Assembly: GCF_026241155.1 (NCBI RefSeq)
Contig: NZ_JAPFGP010000001.1
Coordinates: 62,001-126,000, forward strand
Reading direction: 5' to 3'
DNA: 64,000 bases
DNA from: Paucibacter sp. PLA-PC-4
GTDB lineage: Bacteria > Pseudomonadota > Gammaproteobacteria > Burkholderiales > Burkholderiaceae_C
Below the pieces are notes generated by a model. That model saw only the letters and a list, made by a program, of their open reading frames with translations. It had not been told where the DNA came from and made no database searches. Made by a program: the position numbers and the translations under genes. Each line of letters starts with the position of its first letter. The stretch's first letter is position 1. Shown here in pieces: positions 15,896 through 24,850 of the stretch.

Positions 15896-18648
15896 GGTTT
15901 ATCTTTCCCTGTGAAGTGGCGCGCCGTGGTGGCTGCGGGGTTGAGCAATCTCTGCAGCTCAACATAGTCCGGATGCCGGTATGTTGTGGCTGTCACCTTT
16001 TCGGCCAGGGCGCGCGCTTCTTCAGGGGCGCCGAGCAAAAATCTTGTCTGAGCGTGCAAAGTCATCGACTGGGCGTCCGAGGTTGAGCCCATGGGTTGTA
16101 GATATTCTTCTGCCGTTTGCCAGTACTGAGATGCCTGGGCTCCACCGTCCGCAGTCTTGGCCAGGAGGCGTCCGAGCAACAAGGCCACCCGGGCGACCGC
16201 GAGCCGCTGGTCGGCATTTAGTGTCTTGCCTTTGCTCTCAATATCTTGCATCTCACGTATGTAGCGGCGCATCGGCTGAATGGCTTGGGGGCCATGCAGC
16301 ACTGCTTGCATGGCCAGCAACTGGCCGCGCAGCAGACATTGCCAATCGAGTTTTGCTGGATTTGCAAGGATCAATCGCGAAATGTCTCGCTGAAGCGTGG
16401 CGGCAAGTGCCTGGGCCTGCTCGCGACCATCCAGACTGCTCTGCACTTCTGATAGCCCAAGCTGTATTGCGTTCAGCATGTGCAACCAACCGAGGTTGTC
16501 CGTGTCGATCGACACAAGCGCTTGTTGCGTCATTGCTGCCTTCTCGGCCCAGACCAGGGCTTGCGGTGACTGCCCAAGAAAGAAGTGCATGCGGCTGATC
16601 TGATGCTGGCTGGTGGCCAGCAGGGCCTGCACCTCCCGGTTGTCGACGGCGTCGGGCATCTTGTGGAGCGCGCTGACTCTTTGCGTCTCGGTTGCCAGCG
16701 CAGCGGCGTAGTCGCCGAGCATAAAGTGCGCGCGAGCGATCCAGCCAAGGGTGTTGGCCTGTTCAAGGTAGAGCTCAGGTCGTTTCTCGACCATCGGCTG
16801 CCAGCTGCCATTGGCGCTGAGCAGATCATCGAGTGCCGCGCGGACGCGCCCCTGGTCCATTGCCAATACGCCCAGGTTCTGCTGCGCGAAAGCTCGCTCG
16901 GTGCGCCAGTCCAGATTGCTCGGATCAAGCACGGTCAGTCGCTCTGCCAGCTGCAAATACAGCTGGAACTGCTGTAGCGCCTGCTCCATCTGGCCACGGC
17001 GGCGCGCGATGAAGCCGACCCAGTAGGCGCTTTGCGCGTGCTCGAACACCACCGCACCCTTGTCCGGGTGGCGGGCCAGCAGTTCGCCGGTGCTAGCGGC
17101 GGCCTGGCGGAAGAGCTGGTCGGCTTCGTCGAGCTTGCCGCGTTTCTCGGCGATCTCGCCCATCAGGTGCAGGGCGCGGGCGCGCCGCCCCAGCGAGCTG
17201 GCGTCCATGCCCGAGAGCTGCTGCTGCGAGTAGTAGCCCAGCGCCTTGTCGCCCACCGCATCCATCACGTCCAGCCGCCCCACCGGCTCGAGTTTCTTGC
17301 GCAGATCGCCCAGCATGAACTCGATCAGGCCTTCGGCCTGGTCGCGCTGGTGCTGGGCCTCGCGGCCTTCGTGGATGGCCACTCCCAGGCCCAGGCCCAG
17401 GGCCAGCACGACGCCGCTGCCGGCCGCCACGCCCAGGCGGTGGCGGCGCAGAAACATCGCGCTGCGGTACCAGGCGCTGTCGGGCCGGGCGCTGACCGGC
17501 TCATGGGCCAGCCAGCGGCGCAGATCGGCGGCCAGCAGCTCGGCGTTGGCGTAGCGTTCGGCGGGCTTTTTCTTCAGCGCCTTGGCGACGATGGTGTCCA
17601 GATCGCCGCGCAGCAGGCGGGCACGCTCGGCAATCACCGGGTTGGCCTGGCGCCGCGCCGCCTCGGACAAGCGCTTGGGCTCGGTCTCGACAATGGAGCG
17701 CATGCGCTCCAGCGGCGTGGTCGAGGGCTCGGTTTTGGCCGTGGGGTGGATGCCGCAGAGCAGCAGATAGAGCAGCACGCCCAGCGCGTAGACATCGGTG
17801 GCGGTGCTGACCTCGCCGCCTTGCACCTGCTCGGGCGCGGCGTACTGCGGTGTGAACGCGCGGCCGGCTTGGCGGGTCAGCTCGGTGGCGGCGCCGCCCG
17901 CGCCGTCCTCGGCCTCGCCGTCCAGCAGCTTGGCGATGCCGAAGTCCAGCAACTTGACCTCGCCGGCGCGGTTGACCAGGATGTTGCTGGGCTTGAGATC
18001 GCGGTGCAGGATCAGCCGGTTGTGCGCATGGGCCACGGCGGCGAGCACGTCCAGAAAAATGGCGATGCGCGCGCGGGTGTCGAGCTGCCGCTCCTCGCAG
18101 AAGGCGTCGATGGGTTGGCCGTCGACATACTCCAGCACCAGATAGGGCTGGCCGCTGCGCGGTCCGTCCTCGGCGCTGATGCCGGCATCGAGGAGCCGTG
18201 CGATATGCGGATGCGAGAGCTTGGCCAGTATCTGGCCCTCGCGCGCAAAGCGGCCGGCACTGCCGGCGCCGAACAAGCCGCTGGCCAGCAGCTTGATGGC
18301 GACCTGGCCCTCGAAGCGTCCATCGGTGCGCCGGGCCAGCCAGACGCTGCCCATGCCGCCCTGGCCGATCTCGTTTGCAAGTGTGTAGGCGCCGAGCGTC
18401 TGGCCGGGCAGGGCCAGCACAGGCTGGTCCAACATCGGTGGCAGGGCGGGACGGGCCATGAAGTCCTCGCTGGCGAGCGCCGCGTCGCGCGCTAGCAGGG
18501 CCTTGAGGTCCTCGGCCAGCCCCGGGTCCAGACCCTGCAGTGCCGCCAGCCGGCCGGCGCGCGCAGGTTCGTCCAAGTCCAGCAACTCGTCCAGCACCGG
18601 GCTGAGCTGCAGCCAGCGCGCCTTGTCTATCGGGCGGCCGGCGCTCAT
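15892..18648 (-). CDS. Membrane-anchored serine/threonine protein kinase with TPR sensor region
   Basis: 918 residues. The kinase domain spans about 87-365: Gly loop IGQGGMGSVW (94-103), ATP-binding Lys119 in VAIKL, catalytic HRDLKPSN (215-222) and DFG (235-237), so it should be active. One membrane helix follows (about 405-425, LGVAAGSGVVLALGLGLGVAI), then some 480 residues of helical repeats with TPR character (such as KRGKLDEADQLFRQAAAS). It starts within the sigma factor stop (4-base overlap) and ends within the start of the 115-aa gene. The context fits a kinase that phosphorylates the adjacent ECF sigma factor; that is inference from known sigma-kinase pairs. Confidence 0.93.
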   Translation of the reverse strand: MSAGRPIDKARWLQLSPVLDELLDLDEPARAGRLAALQGLDPGLAEDLKALLARDAALASEDFMARPALPPMLDQPVLALPGQTLGAYTLANEIGQGGMGSVWLARRTDGRFEGQVAIKLLASGLFGAGSAGRFAREGQILAKLSHPHIARLLDAGISAEDGPRSGQPYLVLEYVDGQPIDAFCEERQLDTRARIAIFLDVLAAVAHAHNRLILHRDLKPSNILVNRAGEVKLLDFGIAKLLDGEAEDGAGGAATELTRQAGRAFTPQYAAPEQVQGGEVSTATDVYALGVLLYLLLCGIHPTAKTEPSTTPLERMRSIVETEPKRLSEAARRQANPVIAERARLLRGDLDTIVAKALKKKPAERYANAELLAADLRRWLAHEPVSARPDSAWYRSAMFLRRHRLGVAAGSGVVLALGLGLGVAIHEGREAQHQRDQAEGLIEFMLGDLRKKLEPVGRLDVMDAVGDKALGYYSQQQLSGMDASSLGRRARALHLMGEIAEKRGKLDEADQLFRQAAASTGELLARHPDKGAVVFEHAQSAYWVGFIARRRGQMEQALQQFQLYLQLAERLTVLDPSNLDWRTERAFAQQNLGVLAMDQGRVRAALDDLLSANGSWQPMVEKRPELYLEQANTLGWIARAHFMLGDYAAALATETQRVSALHKMPDAVDNREVQALLATSQHQISRMHFFLGQSPQALVWAEKAAMTQQALVSIDTDNLGWLHMLNAIQLGLSEVQSSLDGREQAQALAATLQRDISRLILANPAKLDWQCLLRGQLLAMQAVLHGPQAIQPMRRYIREMQDIESKGKTLNADQRLAVARVALLLGRLLAKTADGGAQASQYWQTAEEYLQPMGSTSDAQSMTLHAQTRFLLGAPEEARALAEKVTATTYRHPDYVELQRLLNPAATTARHFTGKDKP

Positions 18649-19205
18649 GAGCCGAGGGCCAGCGACAAGAACATCCGCGCCTTCTGCCAGTCGCGCTGCA
18701 CGGTGCGCTCGGTCACGCCCAGGGCCTGGGCGATCTCCGCTTCGAGCAGGCCGCCGAAGTAGCGCATCTCGACCACCTGGGCCAGGCGCGCATCGACGGC
18801 GGCCAGCTCTGCCAGCGCCTCGTGCACGCGCAGAATCTCCTCATCGCGCTGCGGCGGCAGCTCGGCGACGGCGGTGTTGAAGGTCACCTGCTGCAGCTCG
18901 CCGCCGTGGCGCTGGGCCTGGCGGCTGCGGATCTGGTCGATCAGCACGCTGCGCATGGTGCGCGCCGCATAGGCCATGAAGTGCTGGCGGTCGGCAAAGT
19001 CGAGCTGGCCGGCCTGCTGCAGGCGCAGCCAGGACTCGTGTACCAGGCCCGTGGCGTCCAGCGCGGTGGGCTGACCGGCGCCTGCCAGACGCAGGCGCTG
19101 GCCGGCCAGGCGACGCAGGTCGGCATAGAGCAGGGCGACCACCTGGTCGGCGGCCAGGCGGTCGCCCTGGCCGGCGGCGCGCAACAAAGTGGTGATTTCG
19201 CTCAT
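18645..19205 (-). CDS. ECF-type RNA polymerase sigma factor paired with a Ser/Thr kinase
   Basis: 186 residues from ATG 19205. It is the PF07638-like class: it opens MSEITTLLRAAGQGDRLAADQVV, has region 2 with ALDATGLVHESWLRL and RTMRSVLIDQIRSRQAQR, and region 4 with EMRYFGGLLEAEIAQALGVTERTVQRDW. No anti-sigma factor is encoded nearby. Instead the next gene, overlapping by 4 bases, is a transmembrane Ser/Thr kinase. In ECF43-type systems such as EcfP/PknT of Vibrio the sigma factor is activated by phosphorylation near region 2. The same logic is inferred here. Confidence 0.92.
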   Translation of the reverse strand: MSEITTLLRAAGQGDRLAADQVVALLYADLRRLAGQRLRLAGAGQPTALDATGLVHESWLRLQQAGQLDFADRQHFMAYAARTMRSVLIDQIRSRQAQRHGGELQQVTFNTAVAELPPQRDEEILRVHEALAELAAVDARLAQVVEMRYFGGLLEAEIAQALGVTERTVQRDWQKARMFLSLALGS

Positions 19206-19397
19206 GCAGGGCCGGACTCTAGCAGCCGTCCATGGCTTAGGGATGGCGCTTTTTTCGGTTGCCTGTCGGGTTCGCGCTGCAGATCGCGTTTTACAGAAAT
19301 GAGGGCATGGCAGGCTGGGCTCCGGTCAGGGAGGTCGGGTTACGGCCGGTCATGTCCCTCTCACTGTGTTTCTCCATCTTTTACCGACCAGACTCCC

Positions 19398-19961
19398 ATG
19401 AAGGACGACACCCTGCCCAACAAGAGCCCCGCATGCAGTGCCGCTGAGCGGCCGACGCAGCGCACTCAGCTGCAGCTGTTGGAGGACTTGCCGCAGTTCG
19501 CTGCGCTGCTGGACCGGCAACTGGGGCATTGCCGCCGTCACGGCGCGCGCGCCACTGTGCTGCTGATCACAGTGGATCCGCAGGCCGGCGCTTGCGAGGC
19601 GCCGTCATCGGCCACGCTGAAAGCCCTGCTGCAGGCCATAGGCGCGCGGTTGTTAGGTCGGGTGCGCGGCAGCGATGTCGTGGCCCAGGTGGGCGAGCGG
19701 CGCTTCGGCCTGGTGCTGATGGATGCCGGCCGGGCTGAGTCCGATGTAGTGCGGGCGCGCCTGCACAAGGCCTTGTGCGGGCCATATGGCGTGGAGGAGC
19801 AGCGGCTTTATGTGGCGCTGCGCATGGGCGCTGCGGTCTACCGCGAGGCCGGCATGACCGGCACGGAGCTCGCCCAGGCGGCCGAGGGCTCGCAGCGCAG
19901 CGCCGATATGCTGGGCGGCGTGCCGGCCCCCCGGTCACCGCTGACGGTCGTCAAGACCTGA
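19398..19961 (+). CDS. Degenerate GGDEF-like domain protein
   Basis: 187 residues from ATG 19398. The fold follows a GGDEF domain: a leading helix with LEDLPQFAALLDRQLGHCRRHG, a first strand ARATVLLITVDP, then LLGRVRGSDVVAQVGERRFGLVL where the active loop GGDEF should sit. The loop reads VGERRF, lacking the GG and the catalytic acidic pair, so diguanylate cyclase activity is unlikely. The last third (YVALRMGAAVYREAGMTGTELAQAAE) matches the end of the domain. It may bind nucleotide or act as a protein partner. It stands alone, divergent from the ECF-kinase operon. Confidence 0.75.
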   Translation: MKDDTLPNKSPACSAAERPTQRTQLQLLEDLPQFAALLDRQLGHCRRHGARATVLLITVDPQAGACEAPSSATLKALLQAIGARLLGRVRGSDVVAQVGERRFGLVLMDAGRAESDVVRARLHKALCGPYGVEEQRLYVALRMGAAVYREAGMTGTELAQAAEGSQRSADMLGGVPAPRSPLTVVKT

Positions 19962-19975
19962 ACCGGCGCAGGCAC

Positions 19976-20113
19976 TCAAGCGCCGATTCCGGCATCGGCC
20001 ATCAGCAGCAGGCCGGCCAGCAGTAGACACAGCAGGGCCAGCAGCGCCGCGACCCACAGGCCGGCCAGCAGATGAGCCTGGGTGCGGGGCTGGAGCCATG
20101 ATGGGTTGTACAT
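19976..20113 (-). CDS. 45-residue single-helix membrane protein
   Basis: This small gene starts at ATG 20113 with GGGAGA 5 bases upstream and ends at TGA 19976-19978. The first 14 residues are polar (MYNPSWLQPRTQAH). Residues 15-38 form a strongly hydrophobic helix rich in Leu and Ala with a Cys, and the tail is short (ADAGIGA). It fits a small inner-membrane protein. The good ribosome site and its exact fit between two plus-strand genes support it. No family is recognised. Confidence 0.6.
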   Translation of the reverse strand: MYNPSWLQPRTQAHLLAGLWVAALLALLCLLLAGLLLMADAGIGA

Positions 20114-20229
20114 GGGGATCTCCCTGTGCAGACCGACTGCTATTGAGCACCTGGGTGGCCGGCCGGGTCAAGTCCGGCGCAGCAAGCCGGTACAAGACCG
20201 GCTGCCTGGCCCTGCGTCATAGTGACGCC

Positions 20230-21192
20230 ATGTTTGCTGGAACCCTGTTTGCTCTCGCGGCTGGCCTGATGTGGGGCCTGGTTTTTGTCGCGCCACTGAT
20301 GCTGCCGGACTATCCGGCGGCGCTGCTGACCGTGGGCCGCTACCTGGCCTTCGGCCTGATCGCGCTGCCGCTGGCGGCGATCGACTGGCGCGATCTGCGC
20401 GCGCTGACACGCACCGACTGGCTGGAAGCGGCCAAGCTCAGCGCGATCGGCAACTTTCTCTACTATTTGTGCCTTTCGGCGGCGATCCAGCGCGCCGGTG
20501 GGCCGCTGCCCACCGTCATCATCGGCACCCTGCCGGTGGTGATTGCGATCTGCTCGAATCTGCGCGATTACCGGCGCGACGGCCATCTGCCCTGGGCCCG
20601 GCTGGCGCCCTCGCTGCTCTTGATTGCCAGCGGCATTGCGCTGGTCAACCAGGTAGAGCTGGCTCAGCTGGGCGCGCAGGGCACAGCCACGCAAGTGCGG
20701 CGCTATGCCGAAGGCGGGTTATTGGCGGTAGCGGCGGTGGCCTGCTGGACCTGGTATCCAATCCGCAATGCGGACTGGCTGCGCGCTCACAAGGACCGCA
20801 GTCCGCGTGCCTGGGCAACGGCGCAGGGGTTGGTGACGCTGCCGATGGCGCTGGTCGGGCTGGCGCTGCTGCCGCTGCTGCAGGCCACCGGCCTGTTGGC
20901 CGCTGAGTTCGCGCTGCCGCTGGGGCCGCGGCCCTGGGCTTTCATAGGCCTGATGCTGGCAGTGGGCCTGTGCGCCTCTTGGCTGGGCACGCTGTGCTGG
21001 AACGAGGCCAGCCAGCGGCTGCCGACCTCGCTGGTGGGGCAACTGATCGTGTTCGAGACGCTGGCGGCGCTGGCCTATGCTTTCATGCTGCGCGGTGAGC
21101 CGCCGCAAGCCCTTACCCTGGCAGGAATTGCGCTGCTGGTGGCTGGCGTGATCTGGGCGCTGCGGGTCAGGCCGGTCGTGACTTCTTCCTGA
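20230..21192 (+). CDS. EamA/DMT family transporter
   Basis: 320 residues with about ten membrane helices in two repeats of five, starting GTLFALAAGLMWGLVFVAPL, a typical EamA opening. The second repeat ends with WNEASQRLPTSLVGQLIVFETLAALAYA, a region conserved in DMT exporters. These inner-membrane proteins export small metabolites or amino acids using the proton gradient; the substrate is not predictable. It is convergent with nothing and followed 120 bases later by the S41 peptidase gene on the same strand. ATG 20230 is the first start that avoids the upstream GC-rich inverted repeats at about 20150-20215. Confidence 0.9.
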   Translation: MFAGTLFALAAGLMWGLVFVAPLMLPDYPAALLTVGRYLAFGLIALPLAAIDWRDLRALTRTDWLEAAKLSAIGNFLYYLCLSAAIQRAGGPLPTVIIGTLPVVIAICSNLRDYRRDGHLPWARLAPSLLLIASGIALVNQVELAQLGAQGTATQVRRYAEGGLLAVAAVACWTWYPIRNADWLRAHKDRSPRAWATAQGLVTLPMALVGLALLPLLQATGLLAAEFALPLGPRPWAFIGLMLAVGLCASWLGTLCWNEASQRLPTSLVGQLIVFETLAALAYAFMLRGEPPQALTLAGIALLVAGVIWALRVRPVVTSS

Positions 21193-21312
21193 ATCTGCCT
21201 CCCCCTCAAGAGGGAAGTGCGGCGCCCGGGCCACAGCGGGCCCGGTGGCTGCGGGTATAACCCCGAGCCACAACAGCCGGTGCGCGACAGCGCGCCCGGA
21301 CAGGGAGAGGGA

Positions 21313-22914
21313 ATGAGCGTAACAAGACAGATGATAGCGGCCGGCTGGGCGCTGGCGGCGGCCCTGGGCCTGCAGGCCTGCGGCGGCGGGGGCGGATCGG
21401 CGGGCGAGCCTTTGTTGGGCGGCGGTGGCAGCAGCAATAACGGCGGCGGCGTGGTGGTGACACCGACGCTGCCCACCGGTCCGCTGCCCGCCAGCGAGAC
21501 CCTGGCCCAGCAGTGTGCGGCCGGCAATGAGCTGGCGCCGGCGGGCCGGCGCAATAGCAGCCTGGAGGTCGAGAAGCGCTGGATACGTTCCTATCTGGAC
21601 GAGGACTATCTGTGGCGCGAGCAGGTGCCGGCGCGCGACCCCGGCGGGCCGCGCTACAGCGGCAACGAGGTGCAGCGGGCGCTGGCCGCTTATTTTTACG
21701 ACCTGCTGACACCGCAGCTAACCAGCAGCGGCGCCGAGCGCGACCGCTTCAGCTTCATGGTGGCCGAGAGCGAATGGCAGCGCGTGATGCAGGCCGGCGT
21801 GTCGCTGGGCTATGGCCTGGAGTGGACTCAGGCGGCCAGCACGCCGCCGCGCGGCCTGCGCATCGCCTATATCGAGCCCGATGGCCCGGCCGCCCGGGCT
21901 GGCCTGCGGCGTGGCGACCGGCTGCTATCGGTGGACGGCATCAGCAGCGACACCAATGACGAAGCGCAGTGGCGCCAGCTGCAGGCCGTGCTGTACCCAA
22001 GCGAGCGCGGGGGCAGCCACCAGTTCCGCTTCGAGCCACGCGGTGGCGGCACCGAGCGCCAGTTGACGCTAGGCGGCACAGAGATCAGCCGCACGCCGGT
22101 GCCCATGGCCCAGGTTCTGACGGCGGCCGACGGCGCGCGGGTCGGCTACCTGGTCTTCCATGACCACAATCTTCCGGCCGAGGCCCAGCTGAGCACGGCG
22201 CTGCGTCGCTTCGGCGAGCAGGGCGTCAGCGAGCTGGTGCTGGACCTGCGCTACAACGGCGGTGGCTATCTCTTCATCGCCTCGCAGCTGGCCTATATGA
22301 TCGCCGGCCCCGGGCCTACCAGCGGCCGGGTGTTCGAGCGCCTGCGTCACAACAGCCGGCGTCAGGCCGAGAACGAGGACATGGGTTTCCGCGCCCAGTC
22401 CTGCCAGCCGCAGAACGGCCAGTGCAGCCAGCAGCAGACCCTGCCCAGCCTGAATCTGCGGCGCGTCTATGTGCTCAGCCAGTCCGGCACCTGCTCGGCC
22501 AGCGAGTCGCTGATCAACGGCCTGCGCGGCATCGACGTCGAGGTGGTGCTGATCGGCGGGCGCAGCTGCGGCAAGCCCTACGGCTTTGTCGGCCAGGAAA
22601 ACTGCGGCAACCGATACATGGCCATCGAGTTCGAGGGCGTCAATGCCAAGGGCTTTGGTGACTATGCGGACGGCTTTATCCCCGGCGGCAATGGCGTCGG
22701 TGCGAGCGTCAAGGGCTGCGAGGTGGCCGATGATCTGGGCCGCGAGCTGGGCGACCCACAGGAGGGCCAACTGGCCGCAGCGCTGCAGCACCGGCTTAGC
22801 GGCCAGTGCCCGGCACCGCTGGCCAAGATTCAATCCCATCGGGGGGGCGAAGGTGGCCTGGCGGCGCAACTGCAAAGGCCCTGGCTGCGCAACAACCGGC
22901 TCCTGGGCCAGTAG
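21313..22914 (+). CDS. S41 family peptidase lipoprotein with PDZ domain
   Basis: 533 residues from ATG 21313, with GGAGAGGGA just upstream. A lipoprotein signal ends in LQAC (Cys at about 20), followed by a Gly/Ser-rich linker. A PDZ domain (about 180-250, with DGPAARAGLRRGDRLLSVDG) precedes the protease domain. The nucleophile is Ser395 in GTCSASES and the general-base Lys lies in SCGKPYGF, the Ser-Lys dyad of C-terminal processing proteases. Cysteines around the active site (CSAS, RSCGKP, ENCGN) may form disulfides in the periplasm. It probably trims or degrades exported proteins, and is likely anchored in a membrane facing the periplasm. Confidence 0.92.
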   Translation: MSVTRQMIAAGWALAAALGLQACGGGGGSAGEPLLGGGGSSNNGGGVVVTPTLPTGPLPASETLAQQCAAGNELAPAGRRNSSLEVEKRWIRSYLDEDYLWREQVPARDPGGPRYSGNEVQRALAAYFYDLLTPQLTSSGAERDRFSFMVAESEWQRVMQAGVSLGYGLEWTQAASTPPRGLRIAYIEPDGPAARAGLRRGDRLLSVDGISSDTNDEAQWRQLQAVLYPSERGGSHQFRFEPRGGGTERQLTLGGTEISRTPVPMAQVLTAADGARVGYLVFHDHNLPAEAQLSTALRRFGEQGVSELVLDLRYNGGGYLFIASQLAYMIAGPGPTSGRVFERLRHNSRRQAENEDMGFRAQSCQPQNGQCSQQQTLPSLNLRRVYVLSQSGTCSASESLINGLRGIDVEVVLIGGRSCGKPYGFVGQENCGNRYMAIEFEGVNAKGFGDYADGFIPGGNGVGASVKGCEVADDLGRELGDPQEGQLAAALQHRLSGQCPAPLAKIQSHRGGEGGLAAQLQRPWLRNNRLLGQ

Positions 22915-22923
22915 TTCCGAGCC

Positions 22924-24357
22924 TCAGGCAGCCAGCGGCGCCGCGTCCAGCAGCTGCTGAGCCAGCGCGCCGATACGTCGCAGCGCGCGCGGATGCTGGG
23001 GGCCCCAGTGGCCGCCAACGCCTAGCCGGATGCAGTGCCGAAAGCGCGGGCTGGCGCTGAACATCAGGCCCGGCGCGATGCAGATGTTCTCGGCCAGGCA
23101 GGCCTCGTACAGGGCCACCGAGTCCAGCTGCGCGGGCAGCTCGACCCACAGGATATAGCCGCCGGCCGGGTCGGTGACCCGCGTGCCCTTGGGGAAACTG
23201 GCCGAGATCAGGCCGCGCGCGGCGTCGACCCGCGTTGCCACAGTAGCGCGAAGCTGACGCAGCGCGGCGCCGTGGCCGGACTGGTTCAAAAGATCGGCCA
23301 GGGCCAGTTCCAGCACGGCGGTCTGCGCGCCCGATTCGACGGCCTTGGTTCGCCGCAAGGCCTGACCCCAGCGACCGGCCTCGACCCAGCCCAGGCGCAG
23401 GCCCGGGGCCAAGGTCTTCGAGAACGAGCCGCAAACCATCACATGGCCGCTGCTGTCGAAGGACTTGACGGCTCGGCGCCGGTCATCCTGCTCGGCCAGA
23501 TCGTTGTAGAGCACATCCTCGATCAGGGCCACATCGTGTTGCGCCACCAGCTGGGCCAGACGGCGACGTTCCGGCACCGGCATGCTGGCGCCCAGCGGGT
23601 TTGACAAGGTGGGCACGACCAGCACCGCCTTGACCGGCTGGGTTTGTAGCGCCAGCTGCAGCGCGTCTAGCGAGATACCGTGGCGCGGATGGGTGGGAAT
23701 CTCGAGTGCGCGCAGATGCAGGCTTTGCAGTATCTCCAGGAAACCGAAATAGCAGGGCGACTCCAGCGCCACCACATCGCCGGGCCTGGTGACGCTCTTC
23801 AGGCACAGACTAATGGCCTCCATGCAGCTGTTGGTCATCACCACATCGTCGGCATGCAGCTCGCATCCCAGGCCCAGCGCATAGCGGGCCACGGCGCGGC
23901 GTGCCTCTTCCATGCCTGAGCCGAGCGGATAGACGCACAGCAGGTCGCGATGGCGCAGTGCGGCGCGCGTCAGCGCTCGCCGCACGCGCTCCTGGTCGAA
24001 GAGCTCCGGCCCCGGGCAAGCGGCGCCGAAGGACACCACGTCGGGCGACAGCGAGAAGCGCACCACCTGCTCGCCCAGCTGATCGAGCTGTACGGTGCGT
24101 GAGCGGCTGTCGGGTTTGGATGGTTCGGGCTCGGGCAGACGTGGCGGCCGGCTGGAAACGAAGTAGCCGGAGCGCGGCCGTGCCTCGATCAGCCTCGCGT
24201 CTTCAAGCCAACGGTAGGCCTGGACCGCGGTCGACTGCGAGACCGCCTGGCTGGCCGCCAGCTCGCGCACCGAGGGCAGTCGCTCACCGCGCTTGAGGGT
24301 GCCGGCTCGGATCGAGCGCGCCAGGCGTTCGGCGATTTGTAAGTAGAGCGGGTCCAT
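22924..24357 (-). CDS. MocR-type GntR regulator with aminotransferase domain
   Basis: 477 residues. The N-terminal GntR winged helix (about 1-70, LPSVRELAASQAVSQSTAVQAYRWLED) is fused to a fold-type I aminotransferase domain (about 95-470). The PLP-binding Lys is in GSFSKTLAPGLRLGW near residue 310, with the cofactor contacts MTNSCMEA and PTLSNPLG also present. Such proteins use PLP and an amine as effector to control transcription, often of vitamin B6, GABA or taurine genes. The target is not clear: the divergent neighbour is a small DUF2917 gene and the downstream neighbour is the S41 gene on the other strand. The start at ATG 24357 gives a complete helix-turn-helix. Confidence 0.93.
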   Translation of the reverse strand: MDPLYLQIAERLARSIRAGTLKRGERLPSVRELAASQAVSQSTAVQAYRWLEDARLIEARPRSGYFVSSRPPRLPEPEPSKPDSRSRTVQLDQLGEQVVRFSLSPDVVSFGAACPGPELFDQERVRRALTRAALRHRDLLCVYPLGSGMEEARRAVARYALGLGCELHADDVVMTNSCMEAISLCLKSVTRPGDVVALESPCYFGFLEILQSLHLRALEIPTHPRHGISLDALQLALQTQPVKAVLVVPTLSNPLGASMPVPERRRLAQLVAQHDVALIEDVLYNDLAEQDDRRRAVKSFDSSGHVMVCGSFSKTLAPGLRLGWVEAGRWGQALRRTKAVESGAQTAVLELALADLLNQSGHGAALRQLRATVATRVDAARGLISASFPKGTRVTDPAGGYILWVELPAQLDSVALYEACLAENICIAPGLMFSASPRFRHCIRLGVGGHWGPQHPRALRRIGALAQQLLDAAPLAA

Positions 24358-24508
24358 CGCCTGATTCTGTATGGTTGCCGGCTGGCCGGGCCAGTACAGA
24401 TCAGGGTCAAGCCGGCCAACACAGTGTTGCTCGCTGCGCTGCCTGTGCGCTCGTATTGGGCCTCGGCTGTCGCTGGCGGGGCCAGGCCGGTCTTCCTAAG
24501 CTGGACCC

Positions 24509-24850
24509 ATGGACACCATCAGCACCCCACATCGCATGAACTACCTGCAGGCGCCGCGCTGCCTGCAGCTGGGCGAACAGCAGCAGATGCTGCTGACAGT
24601 GCAGGCCGGCCGGCTCTGGTTGACCCGGGAGGGCGAGGCCGAGGACCGGGTGCTGGTCGCGGGCGAAGCGCTGCGACTGTTCGGCCCGGCCCGTCTGCAC
24701 CTGGGTGCATTCGACGCCACAGGAGTGGATTTTGTTCAGAGCTTGGGGATGCGGATGCGGCTGATCATCAGCGAACCCGATAGCGCAAACAGCAGTACCA
24801 GCGGATGGAAGAAGAAGCCGGCGATCTCCAGCTTGCCGAACCAAAGCTGA
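24509..24850 (+). CDS. DUF2917 domain protein
   Basis: 113 residues from ATG 24509. The core (about 12-90) is a small beta barrel with LTVQAGRLWLTREGEAEDRVLVAGEAL, the DUF2917 pattern found mainly in betaproteobacteria. The last 38 codons run antisense through the end of the pssA gene (24736-25353). The tail after ISEPDS has no domain character and is rich in Ser and Lys, so it may be a chance extension. Its function is unknown. It is divergent from the MocR gene and could be its target. Confidence 0.75.
   Translation: MDTISTPHRMNYLQAPRCLQLGEQQQMLLTVQAGRLWLTREGEAEDRVLVAGEALRLFGPARLHLGAFDATGVDFVQSLGMRMRLIISEPDSANSSTSGWKKKPAISSLPNQS

Noticed and set aside
17032-18495. Long open frame (487 codons) antisense to the Ser/Thr kinase gene
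   Set aside because: It has low-complexity Gln/Ala/Gly composition typical of GC-rich antisense frames, no ribosome site, and the opposite strand codes for an intact kinase.
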